Below, piece by piece: positions 62,916 to 64,000 of a DNA stretch of 64,000 nt; within the stretch, counting starts at the first letter, position 1, and each line of letters begins with the position of its first letter. The notes below the pieces were generated by a model. It saw nothing but the letters and a program-made list of their open reading frames with translations. It searched no databases and was not told where the DNA came from. The translations under genes were made by a program, and so were the position numbers. The stretch spans positions 37,013-101,012 of the forward strand of contig NZ_KE384058.1 in assembly GCF_000423585.1 (NCBI RefSeq), written 5' to 3'. This stretch comes from Salinimicrobium xinjiangense DSM 19287 (GTDB lineage: Bacteria; Bacteroidota; Bacteroidia; Flavobacteriales; Flavobacteriaceae).

Positions 62916-63863
62916 ATGAGCATCGTATACATTATCCTCGGATTTATTTTACTTGTAGTGGGAGGGGAGTTCCTCGTTAGATCATCTGTAGCAATCTCTC
63001 TAAAGCTGAAATTATCCCGGATGGTAATAGGCCTCACCGTGGTTTCTTTTGCTACTTCGGCTCCCGAACTTCTTGTGAGTCTTCAGGCTGCCCTCAACGG
63101 TTTTTCTGATATTTCACTGGGTAATGTGATAGGATCCAATATTGCCAATATCGGTTTGGTTATGGGAATTACGGCAATGATCTCTCCCTTACTTATTGAC
63201 CGGGAGTTTTACAGGTTCAACTGGCCTGTCATGATGCTTTTTTCCCTGGCCCTGTATTATTTCCTGTTTACTGAAGATGTTCTTTCCCGTCCCGAAGGGA
63301 TTGTACTTGTGATAGCCATAGTGGTTTACCTCATTCTTCTCATCCGTCGGGCACGAATAAAACCCGAATTACAACCCGACGAGGTGGACCCAGATCTTCA
63401 GGTGGCATCCAATTTTAAAACTGTATTATGGCTTATTATTGGAGGAGCGGCTCTGTATTTTGGTTCGGAGTTCCTGGTGTCTGGTGCTGTAGACCTGGCT
63501 TCAGCTTTAGGAGTGAGTGAAAGAGTGATCTCGGTGACCATGATCGCCATTGGAACCAGTGTCCCGGAGCTTGCTGCATCAATTATCGCAGCTGTTAAAC
63601 AGGAGAAGGCGATTTCCCTGGGGAACCTTATTGGCTCCAACATCTTTAATATTGCTTCTGTACTTGGTATTACCGCAATTATTCAGCCCATTGCTGTAAA
63701 ATCTGAAGCTATCCTTAACAGTGATATCTGGTGGATGCTGGGAATAGCCTTTATTTTGATTCCGTTGGCTTTCCTTCCGAAGCGTTTTTCTTTAAACCGG
63801 TGGAAAGGCTTTTTACTTTTTGCAGGATATGCCTTATTCGTTGCTTTGGCATTTATGGGATAG
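62916..63863 (+). CDS. Calcium/sodium antiporter (CaCA, YrbG type)
   Basis: A 315-residue inner-membrane exchanger of about ten helices. The two inverted alpha repeats are clear: ATSAPELLVSL ... LGNVIGSNIANIGLV and GTSVPELAASI ... LGNLIGSNIFNIASV. Exchanges Na+ for Ca2+. Followed by a strong hairpin. TATCTTCG near 62895 may be a variant -7 element. Confidence 0.93.
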   Translation: MSIVYIILGFILLVVGGEFLVRSSVAISLKLKLSRMVIGLTVVSFATSAPELLVSLQAALNGFSDISLGNVIGSNIANIGLVMGITAMISPLLIDREFYRFNWPVMMLFSLALYYFLFTEDVLSRPEGIVLVIAIVVYLILLIRRARIKPELQPDEVDPDLQVASNFKTVLWLIIGGAALYFGSEFLVSGAVDLASALGVSERVISVTMIAIGTSVPELAASIIAAVKQEKAISLGNLIGSNIFNIASVLGITAIIQPIAVKSEAILNSDIWWMLGIAFILIPLAFLPKRFSLNRWKGFLLFAGYALFVALAFMG

Positions 63864-63898
63864 GGGTCAATCACAATAAAACATAAAATTTTTGTAAA

Positions 63899-63922
63899 TA
63901 CCCCCTAATATTTTAGGGGGTG
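63899..63922 (+). terminator. Terminator after the antiporter gene
   Basis: CCCCCTAATATTTTAGGGGG, a perfect GC-rich stem 37 bases after the stop. Confidence 0.7.
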
Positions 63923-63937
63923 TGATTAAAAAATAAA

Positions 63938-63945
63938 TATCTTTG
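63938..63945 (+). promoter_or_regulatory. -7 element of the gene at the window end
   Basis: TATCTTTG, full match to TAnnTTTG, 27 bases before ATG 63973. Confidence 0.5.
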
Positions 63946-63972
63946 TTGCCGTTAACCCATAAAAATAATTAA

Positions 63973-64000
63973 ATGGCAACTTTAAGATTCCAGGCACTCA
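63973..64000 (+). CDS. Start of probable glutamine synthetase III (partial)
   Basis: Only nine codons are inside the window: MATLRFQAL. I recall this as the N terminus of glutamine synthetase type III (GlnN) in Flavobacteria. The identity rests on nine residues plus a good promoter, so it is tentative. Confidence 0.5.

Overview
The window reads as chromosome of a member of the Flavobacteriaceae (Bacteroidota), probably a marine genus close to Gramella/Salegentibacter; the genus is a guess. The evidence is the TAnnTTTG type -7 promoter element before several genes, many SCSSDDD-type lipoproteins, BlaI-M56, tricorn-like and S9 peptidases, single-domain response regulators, and degenerate intergenic repeats of the kind seen in such genomes. 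No rRNA or CRISPR array was seen; there is one tRNA gene.

Layout. 1-8.4 kb is chromosomal backbone: a DUF7282-like lipoprotein, a GH2 beta-glucuronidase, a TPR histidine kinase, an RsbRD-type histidine kinase and an M23 lipoprotein. At 8505-8578 lies tRNA-Arg(ACG). Its 3' end is the attachment site of an integrated element of about 27.6 kb (8565-36160) bounded by a 15-bp direct repeat. The element carries, in order: a three-gene defence operon (PD-(D/E)XK protein, GajA-like OLD/TOPRIM ATPase, GajB-like UvrD helicase); a replication module (TOPRIM primase-like protein, P4-type primase/helicase, excisionase-like HTH); a complete type I restriction-modification cassette (hsdM-hsdS-hsdR); a helically phased ACCGTT array that may be an origin or operator; a decayed EEP nuclease; a signalling cargo (CheB-CheR-PAS-kinase, receiver protein, free CheB, BLUF photoreceptor, frameshifted PAS-kinase, receiver protein); a decay zone with an integrase remnant and a SnoaL-like pseudogene; and the tyrosine recombinase beside the right att site.

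Right of the element, 36.16-37.2 kb is a repeat field: the old tRNA terminator, a 110-bp tandem repeat and two copies of a MITE-like element of about 230 bp, whose third copy is at 1.54 kb. 37.3-42.2 kb looks like an inorganic-carbon module: a metal-site lipoprotein, a lipoprotein beta-carbonic anhydrase, a LysR regulator, a small conserved protein, the bicarbonate-using tRNA enzyme TsaC/Sua5 and an SbtA-type bicarbonate permease. 43-64 kb is backbone: a DUF4382 lipoprotein, tricorn-like protease, VanY-like M15 peptidase, AgcS symporter, Gfo/Idh/MocA oxidoreductase, a PAS/GAF signalling protein without an ATPase domain plus its receiver partner, a universal stress protein, S9 peptidase, two ferritin-like proteins, apt, a BlaI-M56 pair, a Na/Ca exchanger and the first codons of a probable glutamine synthetase III.

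The most promising candidate for a new system is the three-gene defence operon at 8.79-12.65 kb, a Gabija-like core with an added nuclease-fold gene. The phased hexamer array at 23.1 kb and the MITE/periodic-repeat association are the best non-coding signals.
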